From Methylobacterium sp. UNC378MF (lineage in GTDB: Bacteria > Pseudomonadota > Alphaproteobacteria > Rhizobiales > Beijerinckiaceae), in the NCBI RefSeq assembly GCF_900103195.1, contig NZ_FMWU01000022.1, positions 58,793 to 122,792 on the forward strand: a stretch of 64,000 nucleotides of DNA, given 5' to 3'. The first letter of the stretch is position 1. Every line of letters starts with the position of its first letter. Below, piece by piece: positions 26,019-34,910 of the stretch. The position numbers and the translations under genes are program-made. The notes under the pieces are model-generated. The model was not told where the DNA came from and made no database searches. It was given only the letters and a program-made list of their open reading frames with translations.

Positions 26019-26585
26019 TCACGGTGAGCCGTTCCGCTCGATCTCGTCGAGCACCGCATCAGGCGCGACGTCCTGCTTGAGCTCTCCCACCTCATGGTCG
26101 GCTTCGGTTTTGACGCCGAGATGGGCGGTCACGGCCGACACCATCGCCACCAGCTTCGTCACCTCGTGCTCGGTCAGCAGGCTGATGTGCAGGTCGAGAT
26201 CCGCGCGCTTGTCGGCGGCTTCCGCCATCCGGTTCTGGCTGATCAGCACGAAAGTTGAGAGGAAGATTGCCTCGACGGAGGCTGAGGTGCCGAGGATCAC
26301 GAAAGACTCATCCCACTTCGGCAGCAGGCGAAGCAGGCCGGTGTTCACCAGGGTCCAGAACCCGAAGACCGCTACGTGCAGGTAGACGAAGGTCATACTG
26401 CCGGTGAAGCGCGTGATCGCTTCGGCGGCGCGTTCCTGCAGTGTCGCCCGCTGCTCCTCAGTGCTTCGGCGCTCCTGAAGCGTCTGGATGTTGCGCGCGA
26501 GCGTGGGAGACAGCCCTACAGGCTGAGGAGGCGGGAAGGTCGGCTTGGCCGTACGGCCAACATTCTGCTCAGCTGGGATGTTCAT
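26019..26585 (-). CDS. DUF1003 family membrane protein
   Basis: 188 aa. Two transmembrane helices (FTGSMTFVYLHVAVFGFW and SVEAIFLSTFVLISQNRM) enclose the typical DUF1003 loop KWDESFVILGTSASVEAIF. A cytoplasmic C-terminal helix (RADLDLHISLLTEHEVTKL) follows. Inner membrane. Start ATG at 26585 by similarity of length to the family. Function of the family is unknown. Confidence 0.85.
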   Translation of the reverse strand: MNIPAEQNVGRTAKPTFPPPQPVGLSPTLARNIQTLQERRSTEEQRATLQERAAEAITRFTGSMTFVYLHVAVFGFWTLVNTGLLRLLPKWDESFVILGTSASVEAIFLSTFVLISQNRMAEAADKRADLDLHISLLTEHEVTKLVAMVSAVTAHLGVKTEADHEVGELKQDVAPDAVLDEIERNGSP

Positions 26586-26846
26586 CGGGGAGCAACTCGA
26601 CAGAGCATTCTGGCTCAACTCTCCGGAGGCCTCACCTGATCCTTCCTCTGAGCTACCTTAGGGCGTTCAATCTGCCGACCGAGGAGGCTGAGGCGCGACT
26701 CGCCACCTCCGAGGATCTACAGCGCCAGCACGAAGCCCATCTCGCGCGGGTCCAGTGTAAGGGAGATTAGATGGACCCAGCCGGCTCGGCTGCCCTCCGC
26801 GATCCCACTAGTCGGCTGACCGAACCAATCCTGCCCGAGTTGGATC
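26586..26846. other. Non-coding gap
   Basis: About 260 bases. Only short open frames; none supported. Confidence 0.3.
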
Positions 26847-27164
26847 TCAGCGCACCGGTGCTGTCATCTCCGCGACGCCATTCGTCTCGAAGCGCACAAG
26901 CCGAAGTCCTGGAGTGTCGATGTCACCTTCCAGCACGTCGAGACGAGCGTTAATGGCCTCGATCCATTCCGCGTTCGGACAGGTGCTCAAGAGCGGTTGG
27001 ACGATTGCGGCGAGGTCACGGGCGAGCGTCTCGCGACTGAGGCCCCTCAACGCGCCGCCGTGCTCCTCGAAGACGCTGGCCACAGCTTCCCCCATCATCA
27101 GCGCCTGATCCGCTCCGGCCGGATCCCCGATCTCACCATCTCCTCGAGATTGCTTTGTCAGCAT
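26847..27164 (-). CDS. Hypothetical protein
   Basis: 105 aa (start ATG at 27164; an earlier ATG at 27176 is possible). A mixed helical protein with ordinary composition (LSRETLARDLAAIVQPLLST, ARLDVLEGDIDTPGLRLVRF). No family recognised. It overlaps the start of a small plus-strand frame by about 10 bases. Confidence 0.45.
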   Translation of the reverse strand: MLTKQSRGDGEIGDPAGADQALMMGEAVASVFEEHGGALRGLSRETLARDLAAIVQPLLSTCPNAEWIEAINARLDVLEGDIDTPGLRLVRFETNGVAEMTAPVR

Positions 27165-27388
27165 CGGAGCAGGCATCCGGCAGGCTGCAGGTATTCCTCA
27201 GGGAATCCAGTCTCATACAATCCGCCATCGCCCGAGGGGGCGATCCTGTTGCGCGCCATCAGGAATTTCGCACGCTTCAGGAAGCCGCAATGGCGGTCTC
27301 GCAGGACCCTGTCGTAGCTGAAACGGCCGAGCGCCTCATCCGTGCGATTGACCTCACGATACAAGAGTTGGCTGCAGCGAAGTCGTAG
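27155..27388 (+). CDS. Small hypothetical protein
   Basis: 77 aa from a TTG at 27155, predicted helical (RLQVFLRESSLIQSAIARGG, VVAETAERLIRAIDLTIQEL). Plausible composition and codon use, no family. Divergent from and slightly overlapping the 26847-27164 gene, so one of the two starts is probably further in. Confidence 0.4.
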   Translation: MSASEQASGRLQVFLRESSLIQSAIARGGDPVARHQEFRTLQEAAMAVSQDPVVAETAERLIRAIDLTIQELAAAKS

Positions 27389-27451
27389 GCCCACCGGGTT
27401 AGCTGCGCGACGGCACACCAATCTCGTCTGGGTTGGGCGCGATAGACGTCG

Positions 27452-28060
27452 TCAGCGCCGGGCGGGCTCCAGCAGCTTCGGATCAAGGGCTGACAGGGCC
27501 AGCAACGGGCCCGGCATGACGACGCCGCCCCGCCGCATCTTCTGAGCCGCGGCCCTGCAGCCCAGAAGGTCATTGCTAGCGGCCGCGGCCTCGACTTGCT
27601 GAACGTTCTCCGGTGTCGGTTTGTGCGAGTCTGGCGTGGAACTGGCTGCGGCAACTGCCGATGAGGAACTCTTCGGCGGACCTCCGGCCGTCGCCGTCGT
27701 CCCGGCGGGAGCCGCCTTGTTCTGTGCATCGCCCTGCGGACCGGCTGCACCAGGACCGGAAGAGGTTATCTGGCCGCTCTGGCCGGAAGCTTGCTGTGCC
27801 GCCCCTGCTCCGTCCCCTGGCTTGGCGGAAGGAGTATCATCCTTCTTGGCCGATACTGCTGTGGCCAGTTGCGGGGGCGGGGCATCGGACCCCTGTGATG
27901 GGTCCGGCTGCTTCACGAAGGCCAGAAGCTCCTGGCAGAGATTGGCTGGGGGTCCGGTCCGAGCGGCTGCGCCGGTCTCCTGCGCGAGGGCGTTGTCCGT
28001 CACGAGCAAGGCCCCCGCCAAGACTGTCGCCTGGGCCAAAGTTGTCGGTCGCCGCTTCAT
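27452..28060 (-). CDS. Exported Ala/Ser/Gly-rich protein of unknown function
   Basis: 202 aa. Signal peptide of about 26 residues (ends NALAQ), then a short folded part with a Cys (PPANLCQELLAFVKQPD). A long low-complexity Ala/Gly/Ser/Pro linker follows (about 45-150), then a C-terminal helix pair with another Cys (NDLLGCRAAAQKMRRGG). Good ribosome binding site GGAGGAG before the ATG at 28060. It follows the formate dehydrogenase operon on the same strand and may be its last member, though the link is positional only. Confidence 0.65.
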   Translation of the reverse strand: MKRRPTTLAQATVLAGALLVTDNALAQETGAAARTGPPANLCQELLAFVKQPDPSQGSDAPPPQLATAVSAKKDDTPSAKPGDGAGAAQQASGQSGQITSSGPGAAGPQGDAQNKAAPAGTTATAGGPPKSSSSAVAAASSTPDSHKPTPENVQQVEAAAASNDLLGCRAAAQKMRRGGVVMPGPLLALSALDPKLLEPARR

Positions 28061-28118
28061 TGGATGCGCTCCTCCAGAAAGCTTGGTCTCGTCGCAGCTG
28101 GCGCTTGGATGCCCAGCC

Positions 28119-28358
28119 TCAGGAGCGCTTGGGCTGCGAGGCGGCGCCCTCGGCCTTTCCGTGCGGCTCGCCGGCGAACTCATCGGGGGCGGGGTCGCCG
28201 TTCCAACGCGGGCCGACAAGGTTGGTGCCTGGCTCGGACACCCGCGCACCGGAGGTGGCGAATGCCTGATAGGCGAACTTTTGGTTGCTCGTGAGCGCCA
28301 GCATGGCTGCAACGCCCAGGAGAACGGCGGCAAGGACGGCGGCGATGAAGGCTTTCAT
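28119..28358 (-). CDS. Small membrane-anchored protein at the end of the formate dehydrogenase operon
   Basis: 79 aa. One N-terminal transmembrane helix (AFIAAVLAAVLLGVAAMLAL), then a polar periplasmic tail (FAYQAFATSGARVSEPGTNL). Start ATG at 28358. It is 63 bases downstream of the cytochrome b subunit gene on the same strand, so it probably belongs to the complex or helps its assembly. No family recognised. Confidence 0.6.
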   Translation of the reverse strand: MKAFIAAVLAAVLLGVAAMLALTSNQKFAYQAFATSGARVSEPGTNLVGPRWNGDPAPDEFAGEPHGKAEGAASQPKRS

Positions 28359-28421
28359 GTGAGCGGTTCCTGATAGGGGCCCGAAGCGTCCGGCGCCACG
28401 TCGAGAGGCCAACTCGGCCCA

Positions 28422-29459
28422 TCACTCGGCCGGTGCCGGGCGTGAGCCGAGCTGCGGGCCGCTCGCGGTGCGGGCCTGCTCCTGCTCGACCCAAAGGTCG
28501 TGGTGCGCACGTGCCCAGGCAAGATCGACCTGGCCACTGCCCATTGCGTCGTAGGCGCCCTTCATCCCGAGCGTGCCGATGTAGATGTGAGCCAGGATAC
28601 CGGCGATGAAGACGATACCGATCAGGGAATGGATAACCTGCATGATCTGCATCCCGTTGACGTCGACGAGCGCGAACGGGAAAAGCATCATCAGGCCGGT
28701 GGCGCCCATGGCGGCGCCGAAGCCGGCCACCATCCAGAACACGCCCTTCTGGCCCGCGTTGAAGCGCCCCGCATGCGGGTGCTTGCTGCCGATGAAGCCG
28801 CCCCCCGCCTTGAGCCACTCCCAGTCGATTCGGTTCGGGATGTTGTCCCGGATCCACACGACGATCATGAAGGCGACACCCAGCATGAAGGGCCAGGCGA
28901 GATAGACGTGGCTGTACTTCGCGTACTGGGCCAGCGCACCGAAGGCATCCGGCCCGATCAGCGGCATCAGCAGCCGTTTGCCGAAGATGTAGTTCAGGCC
29001 GGACAGGGACAGGATGATGAAGCACACGGCCGTCATCCAGTGCGTGAACCGCTCGAACGCGTTGAACCGGAGGATCTTCTTGCCGGATTCCTGACTGTGA
29101 TCCGTGATGATGCGACCGCGCCAGAGGAAGAAGAGCGCCAGGGCGGCGAGCATGCCGAGGATCACGAGCGCCCCGATCCAGGGCAGCCATCCCTCGCGGA
29201 ACATCTGGTACGCGCGGCCCTGCGGCTGGATCAGGTTGGCGGCCTTGCTGTCCGGGATGCTGATGCGCCCGCTGATCTTGGGGGCCTGCCGGAACAGAAG
29301 CTCCTCATTGATCGAATCCGCCGTGGGGTTCGCGCCCGTCGGGTTCTGCCCATCGGCCTGGATCGGGTTCTGCGCCTGCGCGGCCCCGTAGACACCCGGT
29401 GCCGTCCAGAGCGCCGTTGCCAGGACGAGAGTGCTGAGAAGCGTCCATGCCCGCCGCAT
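28422..29459 (-). CDS. fdh3C: Formate dehydrogenase cytochrome b556 (gamma) subunit
   Basis: 345 aa. An N-terminal signal peptide and a periplasmic extension of about 90 residues precede the four-helix FdnI/FdoI-type domain. Haem ligand candidates are His in FNAFERFTHWMTAVC, His in YAKYSHVYLAWPF and His residues in VIHSLIGIVFIAGILAHIYI. Passes electrons from the Fe-S subunit to the quinone pool in the inner membrane. Start ATG at 29459. The extension makes it longer than E. coli FdoI (about 210 aa), as in rhizobial and methylotroph Fdh complexes. Confidence 0.9.
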   Translation of the reverse strand: MRRAWTLLSTLVLATALWTAPGVYGAAQAQNPIQADGQNPTGANPTADSINEELLFRQAPKISGRISIPDSKAANLIQPQGRAYQMFREGWLPWIGALVILGMLAALALFFLWRGRIITDHSQESGKKILRFNAFERFTHWMTAVCFIILSLSGLNYIFGKRLLMPLIGPDAFGALAQYAKYSHVYLAWPFMLGVAFMIVVWIRDNIPNRIDWEWLKAGGGFIGSKHPHAGRFNAGQKGVFWMVAGFGAAMGATGLMMLFPFALVDVNGMQIMQVIHSLIGIVFIAGILAHIYIGTLGMKGAYDAMGSGQVDLAWARAHHDLWVEQEQARTASGPQLGSRPAPAE

Positions 29460-29548
29460 CGGCGTTCCTTTCAGATCGGTCGAGCGGTCCGCGGACGCTG
29501 CCGCGGTCCCTGTTCCTGCGCGCCCCTCAGCCGAGGAGCAGCCCCACA

Positions 29549-30145
29549 TCAGATCGCGATCGTCTCGCGATAGGCCGTCTTCCAGCCCCAGGCCCCCGAG
29601 CCGTACCCGCGCTTGATCACACGCTGCTTGTAGATCTCGGCGATCATCTCGCCGTCGCCCGCGAGCAGAGCCTTGGTCGAGCACATCTCGGCGCAGAGCG
29701 GCAGCTTGCCCTCCGCGAGCCGGTTCGAACCGTACTTCTCGTACTCGGCGGTCGAGAGATCGGGCTCGGGACCGCCCGAGCAGTAGGTGCACTTGTCCAT
29801 CTTGCCTCGGGACCCGAAGTTCCCGACGCGCGGGTACTGCGGCGCGCCGAACGGGCAGGCATAGAAGCAGTAGCCGCAGCCGATGCAGATGTCCTTGGAG
29901 TGCAGCACCACCGCGTCGGCGGTGGTGTAGAAGCAGTTGACCGGGCACACGGCCGCACAGGGCGCGTCGGTGCAGTGCATGCAGGCCATCGACACCGAGC
30001 GCTCGCCGGGCTTGCCGTCGTTGAGCGTCACCACCCGCCGCCGGTTGATGCCCCACGGCACCTCATGCTCGTTCTTGCAGGCGGTGACGCAGGCGTTGCA
30101 CTCGATGCAACGATCCGCGTCGCAGAGAAACTTCATGCGCGCCAT
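29549..30145 (-). CDS. fdh3B: Formate dehydrogenase iron-sulphur (beta) subunit
   Basis: 198 aa. Four cysteine clusters: CIECNACVTAC (13-23), CMHCTDAPCAAVC, CIGCGYCFYAC and a CTYC ... C pair later, enough for four [4Fe-4S] clusters as in the FdnH/FdoH family. It lacks the C-terminal membrane anchor of FdnH, so it must bind the catalytic and cytochrome subunits directly. ATG at 30145 after AGGAG, 17 bases after the catalytic gene. Confidence 0.92.
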   Translation of the reverse strand: MARMKFLCDADRCIECNACVTACKNEHEVPWGINRRRVVTLNDGKPGERSVSMACMHCTDAPCAAVCPVNCFYTTADAVVLHSKDICIGCGYCFYACPFGAPQYPRVGNFGSRGKMDKCTYCSGGPEPDLSTAEYEKYGSNRLAEGKLPLCAEMCSTKALLAGDGEMIAEIYKQRVIKRGYGSGAWGWKTAYRETIAI

Positions 30146-30161
30146 GATCAGGTCGCTCCTC

Positions 30162-33104
30162 TCAGGCCGCTCGGATCTGACACAGGGTGGCTTTCGTCTC
30201 CTGCATGCCGGTGACGGGATCGAAGCCGTAGGTCGTGACGGTGTTGACGCTCTCGCCGAGCACGACCGGGTCGGTGCCCTTCGGGTAGTAGTCGCGCATG
30301 TCCTTGCCCTGGTACCAGCCGGAGAAATGGAAGGGCATGAACGCGACGCCCTTCCCCACGCGGTCGGTCACGAGCGCCTTCACCTTGGTCTTGGAGTTGT
30401 TCTCCGCGCCCGTAACCCAGACCCACTGACCATCCTTGATGCCGCGCTCGGCCGCGTCACCGGTGTTGATCTCGACGAACATGTCCTGCTGCAGCTCGGC
30501 GAGCCACGGGTTGGACCGGGTCTCCTCGCCACCGCCCTCGTACTCGACGAGGCGGCCCGAGGTGAGGATGATCGGGAAATCCTTGGCGACGTTACGCTCG
30601 ACCGCTGATTTCTGCACCGAGAACCCGATATTGGGCATGCGGAACTGCCGCTCATCGGGCCGCGTCGGGTACTTGGCGACCAGATCGGGGCGCGGTGAGT
30701 AGATCGGCTCGCGGTGGACCGGCACCGGGTCGGGCAGGTTCCAGGCATTCGCGCGCGCCTTGCCGTTGCCGAACGGCGAGACGCCGTGCTCGAGACAGAC
30801 GCGCTGGATGCCCCCCGAGAGGTCGGTCGCCCAGCTCACCGTGTCGGGCTTGTCGCCGCCGATCTTCAGGATCGTCGCGAGTTCGTCCGCCGTGAGATCC
30901 TTGTCCCACCCGAGCTTCTTGAACACGCCGAGGGTGAATTCCGGATAGCCGTCGGTCAGGTCGGAGCCGTTCGAGAAGGAATCCTCGGCCAGCAATGTCT
31001 GGCCGTTGCGTTCGGTGCCGAAGCGCGCGCGGAACGTGCCGCCGCCCTCCTTCACGTGCAAAGCCGTGTTGTAGAGGATGGCCGAGCCCGGATGGCGGAT
31101 CTCCGGTTTGCCCCAGCAGGGCCAGGGCAGGCCGTAATAATCCCCGCCCACCTCCGGATCGTCCTTCGGCGCCCGCAGGGTGACGAGGTCGAACTTCTGC
31201 TGGTTGCGCATATGCGCCTTCAGGCGCTCGGGCGACTGCCCGCAATAGCCCGTCGACCAGCCGCCGCGGTTGATCTCCCGCAGGATGTCCTCCGCCAGGG
31301 GGACGTTGTTCTCGACCTTGATGTTCTTGAACATCGGGTCGGCGAAGCCGAGCTTCTTCGAGAGCAGGTAGAGGAACTCGTAGTCGTTCTTGGACTCGAA
31401 GGCCGGCTTCACGATCTGCTCGCCCCATTGCAGGGACCGGTTCGAGGCCGTGCGGCACCCGTCCATCTCCAGCGAGGTGCAGATCGGAAGCAGGTAGGTG
31501 TTGTCCTGCCGGGCATCGAGCGCCGCGAAGGTGGTCGGATGCGGGTCCGCGACGACCAGCAGATCGAGCTTGTTCAGGCCCTCGAGGGCCTCGGGCAGGC
31601 GCGTGACGGTGTTGCCGCCATGGCCCGAGATCATCATCGCCCGCGTCGGGCTGCGCTGATCGATCTGTTCGGGCGGGAGGTTCACGGAGTCGAACCAGCG
31701 GGTCGAGGTGATGCCCGGGGTCTCCATGTTCTCCTTGCGGGACCGCGCCTTGCGGCCGGCGACCGCAGGGACCTCATCGAAGCGCGACTGCAGCCACGCG
31801 TAGTCCACCTCCCAGACGCGGGCCCAGTGCCGCCAGCCGCCTTCGACCAGGCCGTAGTAGAGCGGCAGGGTCGTCACATCGAGGCCGAGATCGGTCGCGC
31901 CCTGCACGTTCGTGTGCCCGCGGAAGATGTTGGCACCCGTGCCGGGCTTGCCGACATTGCCCGTGGCCAAGCACAGGATGCAGAGCGCGCGCACATTGGC
32001 GGTGCCGACCGTGTGCTGCGTGTTGCCCATGCACCAGATCATGGTGGCGGGCTTCTCCTTGGCGAACTTCTCCGCCACGCGGCGGAGCTGCTCGCCCGGC
32101 ACGCCGGACACGCGCTCCACTTCCTCGGGCGTCCACTTGGCGACCTCCTTGCGGACGTCGTCCATCGCGTAGACGCGCTGGCGGATGAAGTCCTTGTCCT
32201 CCCAGCCGTTCTGGAAGATGTGCCAGAGCATGCCCCAGGCCACCGGGATGTCGGTCCCGGAGCGGATGCGCACATAGTCGGTGGCGTGCGCCGCCGTGCG
32301 GGTGAACCGCGGGTCGATGACGATCAGGTTGGCGCGGTTGATCTCCTTCCCGGACAGCACGTGCTGCATCGAGATCGGGTGCGCCTCGGCGGGATTGCCG
32401 CCCATGATGATCATGGTCTTGGCGTTGCGGATGTCGTTGTACGAGTTGGTCTGGGCGCCGTAGCCCCAGGTATTCGCCACGCCCGCCACGGTGGTCGAGT
32501 GGCAGATGCGCGCCTGGTGGTCGACGTTGTTGGTGCCCCAGAACGCCCCGAATTTCCGCAACAGGTACGCGGCCTCGTTCGTGTACTTGGCCGAGCCGAG
32601 CCAGTAGACGGAATCGGAACCCCACTTCTCGCGGATCTGCAGCAGCTTGTCGCCGATCTCGTCGATCGCCTGATCCCAGGAGATCCGCTGCCACTGGCCG
32701 CCGACGAGCTTCATCGGATATTTCAGGCGGCGGTCCGACGAGACCAGCTCGCGAATGGCGGCACCCTTGGCGCAGTGGGTGCCGCGGTTGATGGGACTCG
32801 CCCAGGACGGCTCCTGGCCGACCCACACGCCGTTCACGACTTCGGCGGTCACCGTGCAGCCGACCGAGCAATGCGTGCAGATGTTCTTCTTGATGACGGT
32901 CCCCGGTCCGACCGCCGACGAGCCGGCGGCCTCGGCCTTGCGGACGGCGCCGAGCTGGATTGAGCCCGCGGCGGCGAGCGCTCCGGCCGTGAGCCCGGAC
33001 TTGCGCAGGAACGCACGCCGGTCGAGCACGCCGGCCGCGAGACCGGCAGCGACCGCCTGATGCTTGCTGCGGCTGGCATCGCCGCTCTTCCGCTTCGTCA
33101 GCAT
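30162..33104 (-). CDS. fdh3A: Formate dehydrogenase catalytic (alpha) subunit, Tat-exported, Mo/W-bis-MGD
   Basis: 980 aa. A twin-arginine signal (RRAFLR at 29-34) sends it folded to the periplasm. The N-terminal [4Fe-4S] ligands are Cys76, Cys79, Cys83 and Cys111. The metal ligand is Cys201 in ARICHSTTVAG, in the place of selenocysteine in E. coli FdnG, followed by the catalytic His202. Molybdopterin-binding and C-terminal domains are complete. The gene set (Fe-S subunit, cytochrome b, TorD chaperone) marks it as the respiratory Fdh3-type enzyme. Whether the metal is Mo or W cannot be read from the sequence. Confidence 0.93.
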   Translation of the reverse strand: MLTKRKSGDASRSKHQAVAAGLAAGVLDRRAFLRKSGLTAGALAAAGSIQLGAVRKAEAAGSSAVGPGTVIKKNICTHCSVGCTVTAEVVNGVWVGQEPSWASPINRGTHCAKGAAIRELVSSDRRLKYPMKLVGGQWQRISWDQAIDEIGDKLLQIREKWGSDSVYWLGSAKYTNEAAYLLRKFGAFWGTNNVDHQARICHSTTVAGVANTWGYGAQTNSYNDIRNAKTMIIMGGNPAEAHPISMQHVLSGKEINRANLIVIDPRFTRTAAHATDYVRIRSGTDIPVAWGMLWHIFQNGWEDKDFIRQRVYAMDDVRKEVAKWTPEEVERVSGVPGEQLRRVAEKFAKEKPATMIWCMGNTQHTVGTANVRALCILCLATGNVGKPGTGANIFRGHTNVQGATDLGLDVTTLPLYYGLVEGGWRHWARVWEVDYAWLQSRFDEVPAVAGRKARSRKENMETPGITSTRWFDSVNLPPEQIDQRSPTRAMMISGHGGNTVTRLPEALEGLNKLDLLVVADPHPTTFAALDARQDNTYLLPICTSLEMDGCRTASNRSLQWGEQIVKPAFESKNDYEFLYLLSKKLGFADPMFKNIKVENNVPLAEDILREINRGGWSTGYCGQSPERLKAHMRNQQKFDLVTLRAPKDDPEVGGDYYGLPWPCWGKPEIRHPGSAILYNTALHVKEGGGTFRARFGTERNGQTLLAEDSFSNGSDLTDGYPEFTLGVFKKLGWDKDLTADELATILKIGGDKPDTVSWATDLSGGIQRVCLEHGVSPFGNGKARANAWNLPDPVPVHREPIYSPRPDLVAKYPTRPDERQFRMPNIGFSVQKSAVERNVAKDFPIILTSGRLVEYEGGGEETRSNPWLAELQQDMFVEINTGDAAERGIKDGQWVWVTGAENNSKTKVKALVTDRVGKGVAFMPFHFSGWYQGKDMRDYYPKGTDPVVLGESVNTVTTYGFDPVTGMQETKATLCQIRAA

Positions 33105-33111
33105 GACAGCC

Positions 33112-33357
33112 TCACTTCGTTCCCGGAGCGGGATCGGGATTTTTCAGGAGCGTCTCGTAGCCGTTGGTCCGGTAGAACGCCTTCACGTGATCGCTCAGGC
33201 GGTACCGGCTGCGCGTCTCGTCCTCGCCCGGGTCGTAGGCCTGGGCCTCCGTCGCAGCCATCGGCGACGCGACCGCGGCGGCGGCCGCCACGGTGCTTCC
33301 GCCGAGCGCCCGGAAGAACTGGCGACGACCGAGCGTCTTCGGATCCTGCCGCATCAT
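33112..33357 (-). CDS. Small Tat-signal protein of the formate dehydrogenase operon
   Basis: 81 aa. Twin-arginine signal (GRRQFFRALGG), hydrophobic stretch STVAAAAAVASP, then about 40 mature residues with conserved-looking SRYRLSDHVKAFYRTNGYET. Such a gene lies just upstream of the catalytic subunit in many proteobacterial fdh operons and may be a small subunit or an export chaperone. ATG at 33357. Ends 7 bases before fdh3A starts. Confidence 0.85.
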   Translation of the reverse strand: MMRQDPKTLGRRQFFRALGGSTVAAAAAVASPMAATEAQAYDPGEDETRSRYRLSDHVKAFYRTNGYETLLKNPDPAPGTK

Positions 33358-33442
33358 CCAACTCCCTCAGCGACACCCGCTTGATAGCAAACCCACGTCA
33401 CGCCTTTCGGTCACGCTCCGACCACCACGGCCTGCATCCCCG

Positions 33443-34066
33443 TCACGCATCCATCGCGAAGGCTTCCGCCTCCACCTCCATGAAGGTGCGGCCCAGGCCT
33501 CCCACCGCCCGGTAGAAGCGCGCGTTCTTCGCCCGCTCGAGATCCCCGAAGAAGCGCTCGACCCAGGGGGCGAGATGCCGGTCGAAGAAGCGCGCCTGTG
33601 CCGTCGGCTCGGCCGCGAACCGCCCGCCGGCGAGCCCCGCCATCACATCCAGCAGGAAGGCCAGGTGGTCCTCCGGCTCGCTCATGGCCTCGTCCCGCGA
33701 GAGGCCGAGGGCCGCGAGATCCTCTCGGACCAGCGCGAGCGGGCGCTCGTTGAGGAAGCCGGTGCGATAGTAGGAGGCGTAGGGGAGAAGCTCGCCCCTG
33801 CCCACGCCGATGAACAGCGCAAAGAACTCGCGCTCGACCTCCGCGCCCGTCGCCTCTGCCGCCGCGCGGCTCAGATCCGCGACGTGTTGGCCGAGGATCC
33901 CTTCGCCGCCCGGGAGGCCGGCAAGCGTGCCGAGCAGATCCTGGCCGGGCGGACGTCCGAGCAGGACGGCCAAGAGGTCGTAATGCCGCGCGCGGAGCCC
34001 GTCGACGTCGTCCACGCGGGCGCCGCCCAGCGCCTCCGATTCCACAGATCCGAACGCCGACGCCAC
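33443..34066 (-). CDS. TorD/DmsD-family chaperone for the Tat-exported formate dehydrogenase
   Basis: 207 aa, all-helical. The family signature EPEDHLAFLLDVMAGLAGG (ExxDHxxxxL) is clear, with REFFALFIGVGRGELLPYAS and YYRTGFLNERPLAL before it. Binds the signal peptide of the alpha subunit and holds it in the cytoplasm until the cofactor is inserted. Start ATG at 34066. Confidence 0.88.
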   Translation of the reverse strand: MASAFGSVESEALGGARVDDVDGLRARHYDLLAVLLGRPPGQDLLGTLAGLPGGEGILGQHVADLSRAAAEATGAEVEREFFALFIGVGRGELLPYASYYRTGFLNERPLALVREDLAALGLSRDEAMSEPEDHLAFLLDVMAGLAGGRFAAEPTAQARFFDRHLAPWVERFFGDLERAKNARFYRAVGGLGRTFMEVEAEAFAMDA

Positions 34067-34154
34067 TGGAGTTTTCTACTCGCCCGAGATCGAACGGATC
34101 TCGCTCTCTGGAACGACAATAAGAAGGGCTCTTATCTGCCGCAATCCAAAATTC
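34067..34154. promoter_or_regulatory. Gap upstream of the chaperone gene with AT-rich inverted repeat
   Basis: ATAAGA (34119-34124) and TCTTAT (34130-34135) flank AGGGC, in a locally AT-rich strip. It may be a regulator site or part of an internal promoter for the fdh3 structural genes. It does not match the ModE-type box found elsewhere in the window. Confidence 0.4.
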
Positions 34155-34910
34155 CTAGCTCGTATGGGGCATCGCGCCGCCGTGACGCCGCAGGCGCGGT
34201 CCCGGACTCGTCTCCTTTCCGCCGACCGCGGGCACGGGATCGCGCGTGGGCCCCGGATCGTGGGAGGCCGGAGCGGAGTGCTGGACCGACGCCGTGGCCG
34301 CGGGGGCGGGGAGGGCCGGCGCGTGGTCCTGCGGATCGGGCCCGGGCGGAGCGGGATCGGCCGCAAGGGGACATTCCGGCGTCCGGCCGGGCTCCGGCGA
34401 ACCCTCGGGCTGGCTGTCGCGGGTCTCACCCGACGCCGGCGCCGCTTTGGCGGCCCCGCCCAGCAGACGCCCGAGCATGGCCTGGACATCGTCGCTGGGC
34501 AGAAGCGGACCGAGACCCGGGACGCCACCCGGGCTGTTCCAGTCGTAGGCGTACTCCCGCGCCTCGCTGACGAAGTCGCGGATGGCGGGGTCGAGTGACC
34601 ACATCCGGCGCAGGGCCGCGTTGCGCAGGGCGGTCGGAACGCCGGCCCGCAGGAACGGGGCGAGATCGGTCTCCGGGGTCAGGGCTTCGAGGGGCGGGAG
34701 ATCCACAACCGGATCGTCCGCCGGCTCCGGTTCCGGCGGCCGCGCCACGGGTCCGGGCTGCGGCGCGATGAGATCCGTCTCGGCGGCCCCCGCGTCCGGC
34801 TCCGGGCGAGGCGCCGCGTCGGGGGCAGTCGGCGTGCCGCGTTCCGCCAGGGCGGCGGCGCGCACGGCGAGCTTGCGCCGCGTCCACCGCGAGAGGAAAT
34901 TCTCACTCAT
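34155..34910 (-). CDS. DUF3306 family protein, formate dehydrogenase accessory
   Basis: 251 aa. The family core is MSENFLSRWTRRKLAVR at the start, followed after an acidic Pro-rich linker by DLPPLEALTPETDLAPFLRA and LRNAALRRMWSLDPAIRDFV. The last 100 residues are Pro/Ala-rich and probably disordered. The ATG overlaps the DUF3305 stop by 4 bases. Members occur almost only in fdh operons of this type; role in assembly is inferred. Confidence 0.85.
   Translation of the reverse strand: MSENFLSRWTRRKLAVRAAALAERGTPTAPDAAPRPEPDAGAAETDLIAPQPGPVARPPEPEPADDPVVDLPPLEALTPETDLAPFLRAGVPTALRNAALRRMWSLDPAIRDFVSEAREYAYDWNSPGGVPGLGPLLPSDDVQAMLGRLLGGAAKAAPASGETRDSQPEGSPEPGRTPECPLAADPAPPGPDPQDHAPALPAPAATASVQHSAPASHDPGPTRDPVPAVGGKETSPGPRLRRHGGAMPHTS

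Noticed and set aside
30714..32963. Very long open frame (749 codons) on the plus strand across fdh3A
   Set aside because: It is the antisense of the formate dehydrogenase catalytic gene; the product is rich in Arg, Asp, His and Val without any domain. High GC makes such frames common.
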